Below, piece by piece: positions 33,566 to 45,113 of a DNA stretch of 64,000 bases. Location of the stretch: NCBI GenBank assembly GCA_022393335.1, contig JAJEKB010020547.1, forward strand, positions 1 to 64,000, written 5' to 3'. The position numbers were made by a program, and so were the translations under genes. The notes beneath the pieces were generated by a model that had not been told where the DNA came from, made no database searches, and worked only from the letters and a program-made list of their open reading frames with translations. This DNA is from Macrotrachela quadricornifera (taxonomy: Eukaryota > Rotifera > Eurotatoria > Philodinida > Philodinidae). Each line of letters begins with the position of its first letter. Position 1 is the stretch's first letter.

Positions 33566-35756
33566 TAGGGGTGGCACTTTATCTTTACTCGATAAAGTAA
33601 AGTTTTTACTTTATCCGAATAATAAAGTAAAGTAAATTAATATAACCAAGTTAATTCTATTATTGATTTATCAGCTCATTATCATGCACTGATACAGTTA
33701 CAAAACACTAAAATTTATACAAAACCATTTTTTAATAAATAACTGAAACATAAAACAAAAACTGCGAGTATGTTAAATTTTAAAATTTTAAGTCTCGTTC
33801 CTTTTGATGTACATATATAATGAAAAATGGATATTATTTCAGAATCCTCTGGTATGTTCCTTTAACTTTAATCATAGATAGATAGTTATAGGGAAAGAGA
33901 AGAGGATGAAAAAAAGATAGAAAGTACGACCATTTTCTTGTGTTCCTTTAACTTTAATCGTACATGAATAAGTTATAAAGCAAGAGAAAAGAATGAAGAT
34001 ATGTAAGTACGCGCATCTCAAGTGAAAATTTTTTATCATTGCTTTTTTTCTGTTTTATACCAAAACAAATGAAGTATCGATCTGGATTATTTTCAATGAT
34101 TGTAATTGAAAAATTTTTATCTGATTTTGAGACAATTCATTTAAATCATCGAAAAAAAATTTTTTTGCTTGAATATACAAAGACCGATATGATTACAGAC
34201 AAAATAAAATATGAAATCTTTATGCAAATCACAATACTACTCTTTTGTGTGTTGGGGTAAAGTCACTATTTCAAGCTTACTAAATCAAAACTATAGTACC
34301 AGGTCATTGTATACTGTGAGCTTTCTCTCCGAATCGAAATGTCTTTGAAGATGAAAAAAAACAAAACACTAGTCTTCTTACTATTCAATCAGCAAAACCA
34401 TAGACAAAAATGAGGGTTAGTTTTGAAAATTATGCGACAGCAGCTCAGTGTGAAGCCAATGGAAAGTAAGAAGTGAAAATTTGAAAACAAAATCATTAAG
34501 AAAGGGTATGACCGTTTTTAACAAGCTTATATCAATGACTGCAACAATTTATTTATTTCATAGAATATAAAATTTTCTCAACTTGCTTAGTCTTTCAGCT
34601 GCACATAGAGCTGGTATATTTACATTACTTTTTCTTTAGGCAAATGAGGTAAAGTAAATAGTTCTTAGATACTATATACCGGAGGTACCATAAGTCGTCA
34701 AATATTATATATTGTGGTACCTTTGGAGTCTCAAATAACTTTTATTGATCGGAATGATCATCCAAGAAAAAAAATAATTCCTTCGATTGAAGAGACGGTC
34801 ATATGAAAACATGCGTTTATTTGTGTCTGTGTGAAAAGACAAAAAAACTGCGGACAAATAGACCTGCAACAATCCCATCTCGTTTAACGACCAGCAGCCG
34901 ACGACCTCCTTGGACTTATCCAACATATTCATAGTCGTATTTAATACGCCTATCACTATACCTTCAAGTCCTATTTAATACGGACGTCGACAGGTACTGC
35001 ACTCCTATGTAACAGAGATGCTTCTAGATCATCAAGTCGAGGAGAAACCGCGGAATGTGGAAGGAGGTGTTATAGAAACCGGTTTGTAGCCCGTCAATAT
35101 TGCCACTATTACAAAGTTCAAACATGGGGTCGTTCGGGCCAATTAAAGTTTGTCATAGATATGCTATAATGCGCCTCCAACACCATAATGTTTTACCAAT
35201 ACAGTATTGGAGATATAGGGGAGTAGGGGGGGAATTTATGAGTACCACCAGTATCTAATACTCGTGGACCTCAGGGTACTCCCGGCATACAGTATTCAAG
35301 GAGGCAAGGGTACCTCCACTATATAATACTTTAGGACCCAAGGATAGTTCCAATAGATAGTAGTAAAGGACCCAAGGGTACCACAATATATAGTACTTGA
35401 TGACCTATGGGTACCCCGGGTATATAGTAGTAAAGGGCCCAAGAGTATGCTCGATCTATAATAGTCAATTTTCTATATTCGGTCAGCAGGATAAATAATT
35501 ATATGATGACATCAAATTCAAAATAGATTTGGTATTTACTGGTAAAGTAAAAGTAAAGTGTCATTCTTAGTTGTAACTGTATCAATGCATGAAAATATGC
35601 TGATAAATCAATAATAAAATTAATCTGGTTATATTACTTTACTTTACTTTATTTTACTTTAGTATTCGAGTAAAGTAAAGACTTAACTTTATCGAGTAAA
35701 ATAAAGTATATGCATTTTACTTTACCTAATAAAGTAAAGATAAAGTGCCACCCCTT
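33566..35756. mobile_element. Non-autonomous hAT element, 2.2 kb, with perfect 8-bp target duplication
   Basis: The termini are taggggtggcactttatctt (left) and, in reverse complement, aaggggtggcactttatctt (right), with inverted similarity running over about 100 bp including aataataaaattaat-type blocks. The exact direct repeat gtcttgta flanks it (33558-33565 and 35757-35764). The (T/C)AGGGGTGGCA end and the 8-bp duplication are diagnostic of hAT. Subterminal regions carry many aaagtaaag copies, as expected for transposase-binding sites. No transposase ORF is present; the longest frames are under 90 codons. Confidence 0.9.
35190..35470. repeat. Degenerate minisatellite inside the hAT element
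   Basis: Units of about 45-50 bp built around 'ggacccaagggtacc..cNatatatagtac' occur at least five times, with substitutions and small indels. A related phrase (ggtacc...tatatattgtggtacc) is also seen near 34680-34725. No coding role. Confidence 0.6.
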
Positions 35757-36569
35757 GTCTTGTAATATTCGAATTTAGGAAATTCAGAGTATTAGTTTTT
35801 TTTTAAATAGTTTCGATCTCGAAAAATTGATCGACTGAATCACCATGAACTTAATTGTTCAGTATACATAAAAAGGAATTATATTTCTTGAGAATCCAAA
35901 AAAAAGTCGTCTATCTATAATCGTAAAGAAGAAGTACAAACAAACATAGATCCCTTTTTCTGTTCTCTGTATACATATATATCTATATAGATTGTATAGT
36001 TGTTATCTCATATGTTCCTAAAGAAGAATCTGAATCATTTTGTTATGATATTTATCTTCTGACATTCTTTTCCTAACAAAATGCTTTATCGATGAAATAT
36101 TCTTGAAACAAACAGTATATCAATGAAGTTTTTTCGATAATAATTTCTTACTGTTTTTGTTCTATTTTTCATCGATGTGTTCTCTACAATGGGCTTTCTC
36201 TATTTTATCTGATAAATTTTTAGAACTCGTCTAAAATTTTCAACTGTGAATGCCTACAAATAAAAAAAGGTTAAATATTTTTATCTGCTGCATCAGAAGA
36301 AAAAAAATTCATGTGTATTTTTGTTCACAGAAATGTGAATAAAAACTTTTTTACGAAAACGAGAACAAAAAACAATATCTCAAATGATGATATTTTATGA
36401 TCTTAAAAAGACCATGATACCAATTGAAAGTCTATAGAAATTTTTTAAAAACCTTTACTCGTGTATATTTACTCCAACAGTTTTTTTTTGTAATTTACAA
36501 CAATCTACACTATGACGACTCAGTTCAGCATTCGATATGTGTACATTTAGGTTTCATAGGTGGACAATC

Positions 36570-37651
36570 ATGGTTTTATCTAGAAGAATACGATATCGTA
36601 GACGTTCAAATTCATTAATCATATTAATATTTCTTACAATTTTTTCATCTTTAATTGCATTATTTTTATATATGAATGAAAGACATCTACAAAAATCAAC
36701 TCGTGATATTCTATTATCAACCATTGTACAAACACAACCATCAACATCTTTGATTACTACGAAAACAGAAAAATTTATTTTTATAGGTATTATTGTTTGA
36801 AAGTTAAGAATAATTTTTAAATTCAATAGATCAAAAATAGTATTATTTGATTTTCTTTTCTTTTTATTAAAAAAAGACAAAATTATGAATGCTTTTAAGT
36901 CGTCTGAAAAATCGAACTATGCTAGATATGCACATCTCTAAAATGAACATCTTAATATAAAAAATCAAATAGTATATTAATATATGTATTGTTCAGATAA
37001 ATATTTGAAAAAAAGATTTTTTTCGTCTTAAACTATTTCATACTTTAATCTCATTAATTTTGATTGATTATTATTTTAAATATAATAAAAAATAATTAAA
37101 TTCTTTAAATAGATCCATTTAAATACACAAATCCATCTGATACAAATCAAGAATTATTATTTTCTAATGAAAAAAATCCATTTTCTGAATATTCAAGTGA
37201 TAAACATCTTCTATCACTNNNNNNNNNNNNNNNNNNNNNNNNNNNNNNNNNNNNNNNNNNNNNNNNNNNNNNNNNNNNNNNNNNNNNNNNNNNNNNNNNN
37301 NNNNNNNNNNNNNNNNNNNNNNNNNNNNNNNNNNNNNNNNNNNNNNNNNNNNNNNNNNNNNNNNNNNNNNNNNNNNNNNNNNNNNNNNNNNNNNNNNNNN
37401 NNNNNNNNNNNNNNNNNNNNNNNNNNNNNNNNNNNNNNNNNNNNNNNNNNNNNNNNNNNNNNNNNNNNNNNNNNNNNNNNNNNNNNNNNNNNNNNNNNNN
37501 NNNNNNNNNNNNNNNNNNNNNNNNNNNNNNNNNNNNNNNNNNNNNNNNNNNNNNNNNNNNNNNNNNNNNNNNNNNNNNNNNNNNNNNNNNNNNNNNNNNN
37601 NNNNNNNNNNNNNNNNNNAATGAACAATTTCTTTATAGACCATATGAATAG
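36570..37651 (+). CDS. Type II membrane protein, possibly a Golgi glycosyltransferase-like enzyme, interrupted by the assembly gap
   Basis: Exon 1 starts at 36570 (MVLSRRIRYRRRSNS), with a basic cytosolic tail followed by one transmembrane helix (LIILIFLTIFSSLIALFLYM, about residues 16-35) and a Ser/Thr-rich stem. A GT..AG intron (about 36787-37113) leads into exon 2, DPFKYTNPSDTNQELLFS..., which runs into the 400-N gap. After the gap an open frame, NEQFLYRPYE, ends in TAG at 37651. Short tail, signal anchor and stem are the usual N-terminal plan of Golgi enzymes, but the catalytic part is not visible, so the function is a guess. An upstream in-frame ATG at 36537 is also possible. Confidence 0.6.
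37219..37618. other. Assembly gap (400 N)
   Basis: A run of exactly 400 N, probably a placeholder or an estimated scaffold gap. Apparent ORFs through it are meaningless. Confidence 0.99.
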
Positions 37652-38671
37652 GAAATTTTTAAAAAATTTATAGATATTTTGTTGTTGTTTAATCTTTTAT
37701 TTCTAACTTAATAAAGATAGAAGCAAATTATAAATGATACAAAAATATTTTATTCACCTATTTTTCAAAATTTAAGCGATATGATCTTAACTTGATGTTT
37801 CGAAATATTTTAATCGATATAAAAAAGAAACTTTCAACGGATTTTAAAGATAAAATGACTGAACGATCAGATCTTTCATGCCTAGGCCTTTAGAAAAGTA
37901 CCTTTCATAATTATAACCGACATATATGTGCCAAAAAAAACAGGCAAAGGTTTTGAACAGTCACATCCTCCTTTGAGAAAACTAAATTTTTGCCCGATAT
38001 TTAATAATTGTTACCATCGTAACTCGCGTTTAAAACAAATTAAATAGCATATTATTCATTTTCATGACAAAAAAACAGAAGTATTAATTTCGTACGATAA
38101 TTATTAATGTTATTGAATGAAACAAACATGTAATCACTATTTGTTTTTTCGATTATATCAGTGTATAAAAACAAGTAACGTTCATCGCTTCGACTCACTT
38201 GACCCTCGACTGAATCAAGAAAAGTTGTAATATCTCTCCCTAATCTATTTTTCATTTACATTCTTCACATAACACGAAGTAAAAACACGTGTATCATTTA
38301 AGATTTTTATACTTTCCTAAAACTATCATTATAGAGTAAAATTCACCAAGGTAGCGCTCAGTCTGTGAATTCGTTCACCCTTTTCTCAGAGAAATGTTAC
38401 ACTACTACATTTAAGTCAACTTTGTCCAATCATGTTAGATATTCCAACCCTTGATTTCATATAGAATCATAAGAATATAAAACTCTTTCAATTAGTTCTC
38501 ATTTTATAAAACAGAAATTTTGCTTAAAGAACGCATAATTTTATGAGCTTAACTCCTTATTATGATTCCGATCATTTAACAGTAACGGCATTGGTTTAAT
38601 CTGCTAAGAATCAATTTACAAATGATTCAATTGAGTCTATACTAAAGCATAATTTTTGCGATCAATTATGA

Positions 38672-38727
38672 GAACGACTAGTCGTTCGTCGGCGCCCCTC
38701 TAGGGCGCCACTCACGGCTAGCCGTTC
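38672..38727. repeat. Compound hairpin motif, copy 1
   Basis: A 56-bp motif: outer arms gaacgactag and ctagccgttc (one mismatch), inner arms ggcgccc and gggcgcc around tct. It is strongly GC-rich in AT-rich surroundings. Confidence 0.85.
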
Positions 38728-39023
38728 CATCTGTCAGGCTTCGTTGAACAGCTTATAATTCATAGTTCTCATTCGCCTTTTGCACGTTTCAGTTATTTCA
38801 ACAAACAAGTCAAATCACCATAGAATCCACCCATCAGTTGGCTTCTAGTATCACACAATGACTCCTGCCGCATTTCGCATCTTAGACAAAGATACACGTT
38901 TTCACTATGCTCCCATTTTTCTCATGCTATCATCACCAATGTCATGTAATTTGCGACAGGTTATCCTGTGAGATAATTTTCTATATCTCTATTGGAAGAC
39001 AGCTCCTATGTCTAACTATAGAT

Positions 39024-39078
39024 GAACAGCTAGCCGTTCGTCGGCGCCCCTCCGCGACCTACTCACGGTTAGCCATTC
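39024..39078. repeat. Compound hairpin motif, copy 2 (diverged)
   Basis: Begins gaacagctagccgttcgtcg and ends cacggttagccattc. The inner stem is weakened (ggcgcccctccgcgacct). Confidence 0.7.
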
Positions 39079-40473
39079 CATGCATCAAACTTTTTTCTCA
39101 GGTGACGATTATTTATCTACGAGCTAGCTTTCTAGTTTTATAGGAAAACAATGTAACAGAAAGTTAACTCGATTTAAGTTGTGGGCGTCAATTACCTTTG
39201 ATCAAATTTTACAAAGAAAAACTTTTTTGTAAAATAATCTGTCCTTTGTGTGGAAAACTAATCTCAAGAAAATTTTAAGAAACTGACGTCATCAATCGAT
39301 TCCTCGACTCAGATTACCTTCGCTCAAACTTTATAAGATGTATTTGTTTTCGTAAAAAACATCCTTTGTGAAAAAAATACTCTTAAAAAAATTTTTAAAA
39401 ACTAATACCAGATTCGGATTCTTCAATCTCGAAAATATTTGGGTCAAATGAATATGTTTCAAATGGGATCTTTGACGTGCGACCGACTATACACACACAA
39501 ACTCATTTTAGTTTTTTTCATATGATCCTCCACTCAATCGAGGAAAAATCCTTCTAACGAAGTTAGTACTACCATATATCTCCATTCATCAATTCAGATA
39601 TCACCAAAATAAGCAATACCGTTGATTAACTGTCATGTCTTGGTGTAATGAACGTTTTCCGAAAGATTAATTTTGAATGTTTTAGTTATTTTTTATATGG
39701 ATGTTTTTTTGACCCTGCCACACACACACCCGCAAACTATTTTTTTTCATATGACCCTCCCTTCAGTCGAGGGGAAAAATAATGTTTTGGGTCAAAAAAA
39801 CTTTTTTCGTAAAAAAATAATTTTTGGGGTCAAAAAAAAATGTTTGGTAAAAAAATAATCATGAGGGTCAAAAAAACAAAAAACTAATGATACAAATCGA
39901 TTCCTCGACCCCGAAAACCTTTGCTGAAAGTTTGGCCTGTATCTAAAAAAAAACATGTGTTCTTTTGGCCTTTCACCTGCCACAAATACACAGACACACA
40001 AACTCATTTCAGTTTTTTTCATATGACCCTCCCTACAGTCGAGGGAACGAGTTAACAAAGGCATTGTCCCCAATGAGTACAGTTTATTATAAAAGTTTTA
40101 AATGTTTTAATTGCTCATATTCTAGATGTTATCTATGGTAATAGCATATTTTGATGCTCTTTTTTCACAATAAAGTATTGTCATTGAGTTCTGTTATTGT
40201 GTGAAGTATATTCAAAGCTGAATAAAATCAACATGATGCATGCATTCACAGATCGAAAGCAACTCCACAGTCAGAGATTTCTTTGTTAGTCTTTTAGAAG
40301 CTATCAATGGTATCTATTGCTAGTTTTATTAATTTCTGCAAATGCGTCTCATCTTTTTAGAAAATGAAACGATTTTGATTAGATTCATCGAGTTATACTA
40401 GTAAGTATTCTTTTATTTCTTAATTGCTGTATGATTTATAATGATGTAATATAGAAAAAAGAAAATAAAAATA

Positions 40474-41508
40474 TTAACCGATTATACCGCCACCTAATTC
40501 AAGCCAGTTAACAACAAAGTCATATTCATTTGTTGCTTCGACTCCATAGAAACTGAAATAAAGTCTTGGTGTATCTTCTTCTATATATTCGACATAATAT
40601 TGTTGTGATCCTCTAGCTTGAAATTGAACACGTTGTCCTGAACTAGGTCCTGGATTAGCATTTGTTGTTGAAGTATACACTTCGACTTTGCCTTGATTTA
40701 TGTTGGTCAAAATTTCAATAAATCCACCTTGACTACTTTTGCTTTGTCGAAGCAATTCTGTTGTATCTACTTGATAATATCGAAATGTATTACTTGGAAC
40801 TTCACTTTCAACTTTGACGTTTGGTACAACAAAAGCTGGTATTCCACAGGTTTGAATAGTGATGGCATTAATAACATGAGTAAGTTCAAGGTAATTATTT
40901 ACGTGCATAACATAATTTTTATCAGTAGCAATACTGAGAAGTTCTGCATTATTGACACCATTGCCGACACCAACAGCAAAGACACTAGCTTTAGTTACAT
41001 GTAATAATTGAGCAGATTCAACAGAAACTGTTGCACCACAATTACTGTATCCGTCAGTAAGAACGAGAGCTACTCGTGTCACACCTTCATGAAGTCCTCG
41101 ACAATTTTTATTACAGATTTGTCTTGCCTCCTTTAGTGCATCTCCTGTAGCTGTGCAAGCACCATTCATATATGGAATCGCTTGAATTTTTCGTATTAAA
41201 TTCTCTTTTGTAAATTCTGACATTGGCATATTATGAAAAGCGATGGGTACCTGAACAACCTGTCCATAATTAATTACCCATACTTGTACTTTTTTTGGTC
41301 CAATCTGTAATCTTGAGACTAGATCAACCAGAGCAGATTTTGCTTGATCAAATGCTGCCGGACCAATACTACCTGAAGAGTCCAGAACAATAAAAAGATC
41401 CATAATTGTTCTGCAATTGCTTTCATCACGTGGTTGAAACAGTTCCAAAAGAGTATTGGAAGTGACGGCCGAAACCAGAAACAAAATAGAAAGATATACG
41501 AAACGCAT
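40474..41508 (-). CDS. Secreted von Willebrand factor A-domain protein
   Basis: Single exon, 344 aa. Residues 1-17 are a signal peptide (MRFVYLSILFLVSAVTS). A vWA domain occupies about 35-220 and has an intact MIDAS: DSSGS at 43-47 (after DLFIVL), a conserved Thr in the CTATGDAL segment (about 120), and LTDGYS (about 148). VFAVGVGNGVN is the usual vWA beta-strand/helix. Divalent-metal-dependent ligand binding is therefore likely. The last ~115 residues form a beta-rich domain without a recognised name (VESEVPSNTFRYYQVD onward). It resembles short matrilin/collagen-type vWA proteins of the extracellular matrix or mucus. A good TATA box lies 35 bp upstream. The gene sits between two long direct repeats. 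Confidence 0.88.
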   Translation of the reverse strand: MRFVYLSILFLVSAVTSNTLLELFQPRDESNCRTIMDLFIVLDSSGSIGPAAFDQAKSALVDLVSRLQIGPKKVQVWVINYGQVVQVPIAFHNMPMSEFTKENLIRKIQAIPYMNGACTATGDALKEARQICNKNCRGLHEGVTRVALVLTDGYSNCGATVSVESAQLLHVTKASVFAVGVGNGVNNAELLSIATDKNYVMHVNNYLELTHVINAITIQTCGIPAFVVPNVKVESEVPSNTFRYYQVDTTELLRQSKSSQGGFIEILTNINQGKVEVYTSTTNANPGPSSGQRVQFQARGSQQYYVEYIEEDTPRLYFSFYGVEATNEYDFVVNWLELGGGIIG

Positions 41509-41542
41509 GGTGACAAATATCTCAGTATGCCCACAGTCGCTA

Positions 41543-41553
41543 CCTTTTATAAA
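41543..41553 (-). promoter_or_regulatory. TATA box of the vWA gene
   Basis: On the minus strand the sequence reads tttataaaagg, a near-consensus TATA element ending 35 bp before the ATG at 41508. It implies a very short 5' leader. Confidence 0.6.
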
Positions 41554-42607
41554 GCTAAGTCACAAGCATTTTAACAGTATCTCGTCGTAGATAAGGAATC
41601 ATGACTCTTCTTTGTGTTAGATTAATGTTTCATGAAATGATAAGAACACTACGTCTTTCGGAGAATATTACGAAGAAAAAATACCAATATTCTTTCGTAG
41701 CTTTTCTCTCAGAATTCAAAGGCCAGTCTCATCTTTTTTCCACAACGTACAGGCACACATTAGATCTATTTAGTCATAATAACAATAATTTCTCATACTC
41801 ATCACAAACCATGATGAGAACAAAGAACAGCTGATCTGCATAGGCTTACACATTGAGAGAATAGAAATCAACAACAGCATATTAGACAAAAAAAATTATT
41901 TCACATGATAGTAAAATGGACGAATAGAGTGATTTTATGGCTTTCCTCACAAAATCCATTTTATTTACATCAGATTCAAATAAACGAATAGTCTTTGAAC
42001 ACATTTCGCTGTATTCTTTTCCAACAACAATATCGACATTTTGCGGAAAAAAGTTCGTCTTTTTGCTTTTCAAAACCACAGATGCTCATATATGCATAAT
42101 TACTAAGAAGTAACGCTCGTCAGCGGTGACTCGCTTGACCCTCGACTGAATCAAGAAAAGTTGTAATATCTCTCCCTAATCTATTTTTCATTTACATTCT
42201 TCACATAACACGAAGTAGAAACACGTGTATCATTTAAGATTTTTAAACTATCCTAAAACTATCATTATAGAGTAAAATTCACCAAGGTACCGCTCAGTCT
42301 GTGAATTCGTTCACCCTTTTCTTCGAGAAATGTTACACTACTACATTTAAGTCAACTTTGTCCAATCATGTTAGATATTCCAACCCTTGATTTCATATAG
42401 AATCATAAGAATATAAAACTCTTTCAATTAGTTCTCATTTTATAGAACAGAAATTTTGCTTAAAGAACGCATAATTTTATGGGCCTAACTCCTTAGTATG
42501 ATCGCGATCATTTAACAGTTACAACATTGGTTTAATCTGCTAAGAATCAATTTACAAAGGATTCATTTGAGTCTATACTAAAGCACAATTTTTGCGATCA
42601 ATTACGA

Positions 42608-42663
42608 GAACGGCTAGTCGTTCGTCGGCGCCCCTCTAGGGCGCCACTCACGGCTAGCCGTTC
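42608..42663. repeat. Compound hairpin motif, copy 3 (perfect outer arms)
   Basis: Outer arms gaacggctag/ctagccgttc are an exact 10-bp inverted repeat. The inner arms ggcgccc/gggcgcc are also exact. Confidence 0.88.
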
Positions 42664-42959
42664 CATCTGTCAGGCTTCGTTGAGCAGCTTATCATTCATA
42701 GTTCTCATTCGCCTTTTGCACGTTTCAGTTATTTCAACAAACAAGTCAAATCACCATAGAATCCACCCATCAGTTGACTTCTAGTATCACACAATGGTTC
42801 CTACTGCATTTCGCATCTTAGACAAAGTTATACGCTTTCACTATGCTCCCATTCTTCTCATGTTGTCACCACGAATGTCACGTTATTTGTGACAAATTAT
42901 CCTGTGAGATATTTTTATATATCTCTATTAGAAGACAGCTACTATGTATAACTACAGAG

Positions 42960-43014
42960 GAACAGCGAGCTCTTCGTCGGCGCTCCTCCGTGGCCTACTC
43001 ACGGCTAGCTTTTC
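42960..43014. repeat. Compound hairpin motif, copy 4 (diverged)
   Basis: Begins gaacagcgagctcttcgtcg and ends cacggctagcttttc. Pairing is partly lost. Confidence 0.65.
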
Positions 43015-43294
43015 TGTGCATCAAACTTTATAGGGTACCGAAGCTTTGCCTTCTAACTACTTAATTCGACCATTATTCGCTTCTCCCAAAAGGCTCTCAA
43101 ATTTTTCTTAGATTAGGTAATTAAAATACAGTATTCTGCCCAAACGTCAGGTGCCGAAACAATTTACCTATGCTTCGGTACACCAGTATTCCGCTCAACT
43201 CCAATTAAGATTGTAACTCCAAGATAATGCGTTCCATAAAAACTCATAATTCTTTAAGTCTTCTTTGAAACACAACTTTTGTACCTATTAGAGA

Positions 43295-43350
43295 GAACGG
43301 CTAGTCGTTCGTCGGCACCCCTTCGAGGCACCACTCATGGTTAGCCATTC
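43295..43350. repeat. Compound hairpin motif, copy 5
   Basis: Begins gaacggctagtcgttcgtcg and ends catggttagccattc. The inner stem has covarying-looking changes (ggcacccc...gaggcacc rather than ggcgcccc...gggcgcc), so the stem is partly kept as G-U/A-U pairs. It lies at the end of the segment gained in copy B. Confidence 0.75.
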
Positions 43351-43530
43351 CATGCATCAAACTTTTTTCTCAGGTGACGATTATTTATCTACGAGCTAGC
43401 TTTCTAGTTTTATAGGAAAACAATGTAACAGAAAGTGAACTCGATTTAAGTCGTGAGCCTCAATTACCTATGATCAAATTTTACAAAGAAAAATTTTTTT
43501 GTAAAATAATCTGTCCTTTGTGTGAAAAAA

Positions 43531-43786
43531 GGTTAACCCTACTTTGGTCGAAAAGTAAAACGTCGAAAGGTAAAAATGTCGAAAACAAAAAAGTCGAAAG
43601 TATAAAATGAAAGTGGGGAGTGGGGCATACAAGTGAGGGTGAGGGTGTGGGAGATTTCTCTTTCTATTAACTTTCATTCTCAACATTTTTACCTTTCAAC
43701 ACTAGTACTATTTTCGTTTTCGATGTTTTTATTTTCGATATTTTTATCTTTCGGTATTTTTCTTTTCGATCAAAGTAGGGTGAATC
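43531..43786. mobile_element. MITE inserted in direct-repeat copy B, empty site preserved in copy A
   Basis: The termini are accctactttggtcgaa and, in reverse complement, accctactttgatcgaa. The 8-bp direct repeat tgaaaaaa flanks it (43523-43530, 43787-43794). The corresponding position in copy A (about 39247-39265, tgtggaaaactaatctcaag) has no insert. The interior contains cgaaaggtaaaaatgtcg-type repeats and a G-rich tract (gtgagggtgagggtgtggg). An 8-bp duplication suggests a hAT-like origin. Confidence 0.82.
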
Positions 43787-44440
43787 TGAAAAAATAATCT
43801 CAAGAAAATTTAAAAAGCTGACGTCATTAATCGATTCCTCAACTACGATTACCTTTGCTCAAACTTTACAAAATATATTTGTTTTCGTAAAAAACATATG
43901 CTTTGTGAAAAAAATACTCTTAAAAAAATTTTAAAAACTAATACCAAATTCGGATTCTTCAATCTCGAAAATCTTTGGGTCAAATAAATATGTTTCAAAT
44001 GGGACCTTTGACGTGCGACCGATGATACGCACATAAACTCATTTTAGTTTTTTTTTATGCTCCTGTACTCAATGGAGGAAAAAACCCCTCTAACGAAGTT
44101 AATACTACCATATACCTTCATTCATCAATTCCGATACCACCACAACAAGCAATAGTGTTCATTACACACCATGGTGAAATCAGTAAATCGTGATAAAATA
44201 CTTGTTTTCGATGAAAAATAGGAAACCTCACCAATTCCTCACATCAATTGATCAATTCAGACACCACCAAAATAAGCAATACCGTTGATTAACTGTCATG
44301 CCTTGGTGTAATGAACGTTTTCCGAAAGATTAATTTTGAATGTTTTAGTTATTTTTTATATGGATGTTTTTTTGACCCAGCCACACATACACCCACAAAC
44401 TATTTTTTTTCATATGACCCTCCCTACAGTCGAAGGAATG

Positions 44441-45113
44441 AAGAGCATTATGCTGAGTCATGTGTGTTAATTAAACCCTCTCCTTTAATGAATTACTGTT
44501 ACATACAGATGATCATATAATTATAGCTTGAATTCTAACCACTAAATACAATTATTTGAAGACATGTATATATATATATTGTCCAATACTAAACTGTGAA
44601 AGAGTTCTGTTCAACATATTCTATTTCTAAACTCTACAAAATATCTTGTGAGTAACATATCCATTTGTAAATGTCGAATAGTATATCAATTCAGTTACGG
44701 ATAACTTGCAATATTGTCGAATTTCGCCTTCAATTCACATCAAATAAAAAATTGCATGATCAATTTTTCTTCCCTTAATTAACTGTCGATTTCGGTATAA
44801 TCGGTGAACACATCTCAGCAAAATTCAAAGACATGAATAACATACATACATAAATATTTCATCTTCTTCTTGGAAAACCATGCAAATATCTTATGGCTTT
44901 TCCTTCAAAATCAAAAACACGCTCTCTCCGAAAAATTACTTTTATTCTATTTTTGGTTGTTAAATTAAAAAGTTTAATACAACTTTTTGAATAAAACCAA
45001 AACTAAAATTAAAGTACAGAATGTTCACGAACTCCAAGCATTTTCGCAATATGTAATTTTTTTTCTAATATGTTCTTCTTCGTACCAAATACAAATATAA
45101 GAACTACAATTTT
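44441..45113. other. Intergenic, nothing identified
   Basis: AT-rich, with no ORF, inverted repeat or splice chain that I can support. A (ta)n microsatellite lies at about 44565-44580. Confidence 0.5.

Larger units (their letters stand above)
38173..40041. repeat. Long direct repeat, copy A (left of the vWA gene)
   Basis: From aagtaacgttcatcgcttcg onward the sequence matches 42108-44440 in the same orientation at high identity over many hundreds of bases (for example ttgtaatatctctccctaat, acttttttctcaggtgacga, and ttttatatggatgttttttt). It ends near catatgaccctccctacagt. It holds two of the five compound hairpins. Small ORFs inside are not protein-like. It could be the arm of a segmental duplication, or one of a pair of long terminal repeats. 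Confidence 0.85.
42108..44440. repeat. Long direct repeat, copy B (right of the vWA gene)
   Basis: Same orientation as 38173-40041. Relative to copy A it has gained a ~330-bp block between hairpins 4 and 5 (43015-43350), the 256-bp MITE at 43531-43786, and a ~115-bp internal duplication at about 44150-44265. It lacks the ~265-bp segment found at about 39765-40030 in copy A. Confidence 0.85.

Noticed and set aside
34039..34260. 73-codon ORF inside the hAT element as a transposase fragment
   Set aside because: No RNase H-like or dimerisation motif of hAT transposases; composition is random AT-rich.
37164..37673. ORFs of 137-168 codons
   Set aside because: They span the N gap and have no sequence content.
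38173..44440. LTR retrotransposon with the direct repeats as LTRs
   Set aside because: The interior encodes only the vWA protein on the minus strand; there is no gag/pol, primer-binding site or polypurine tract, and no TG...CA ends could be fixed.
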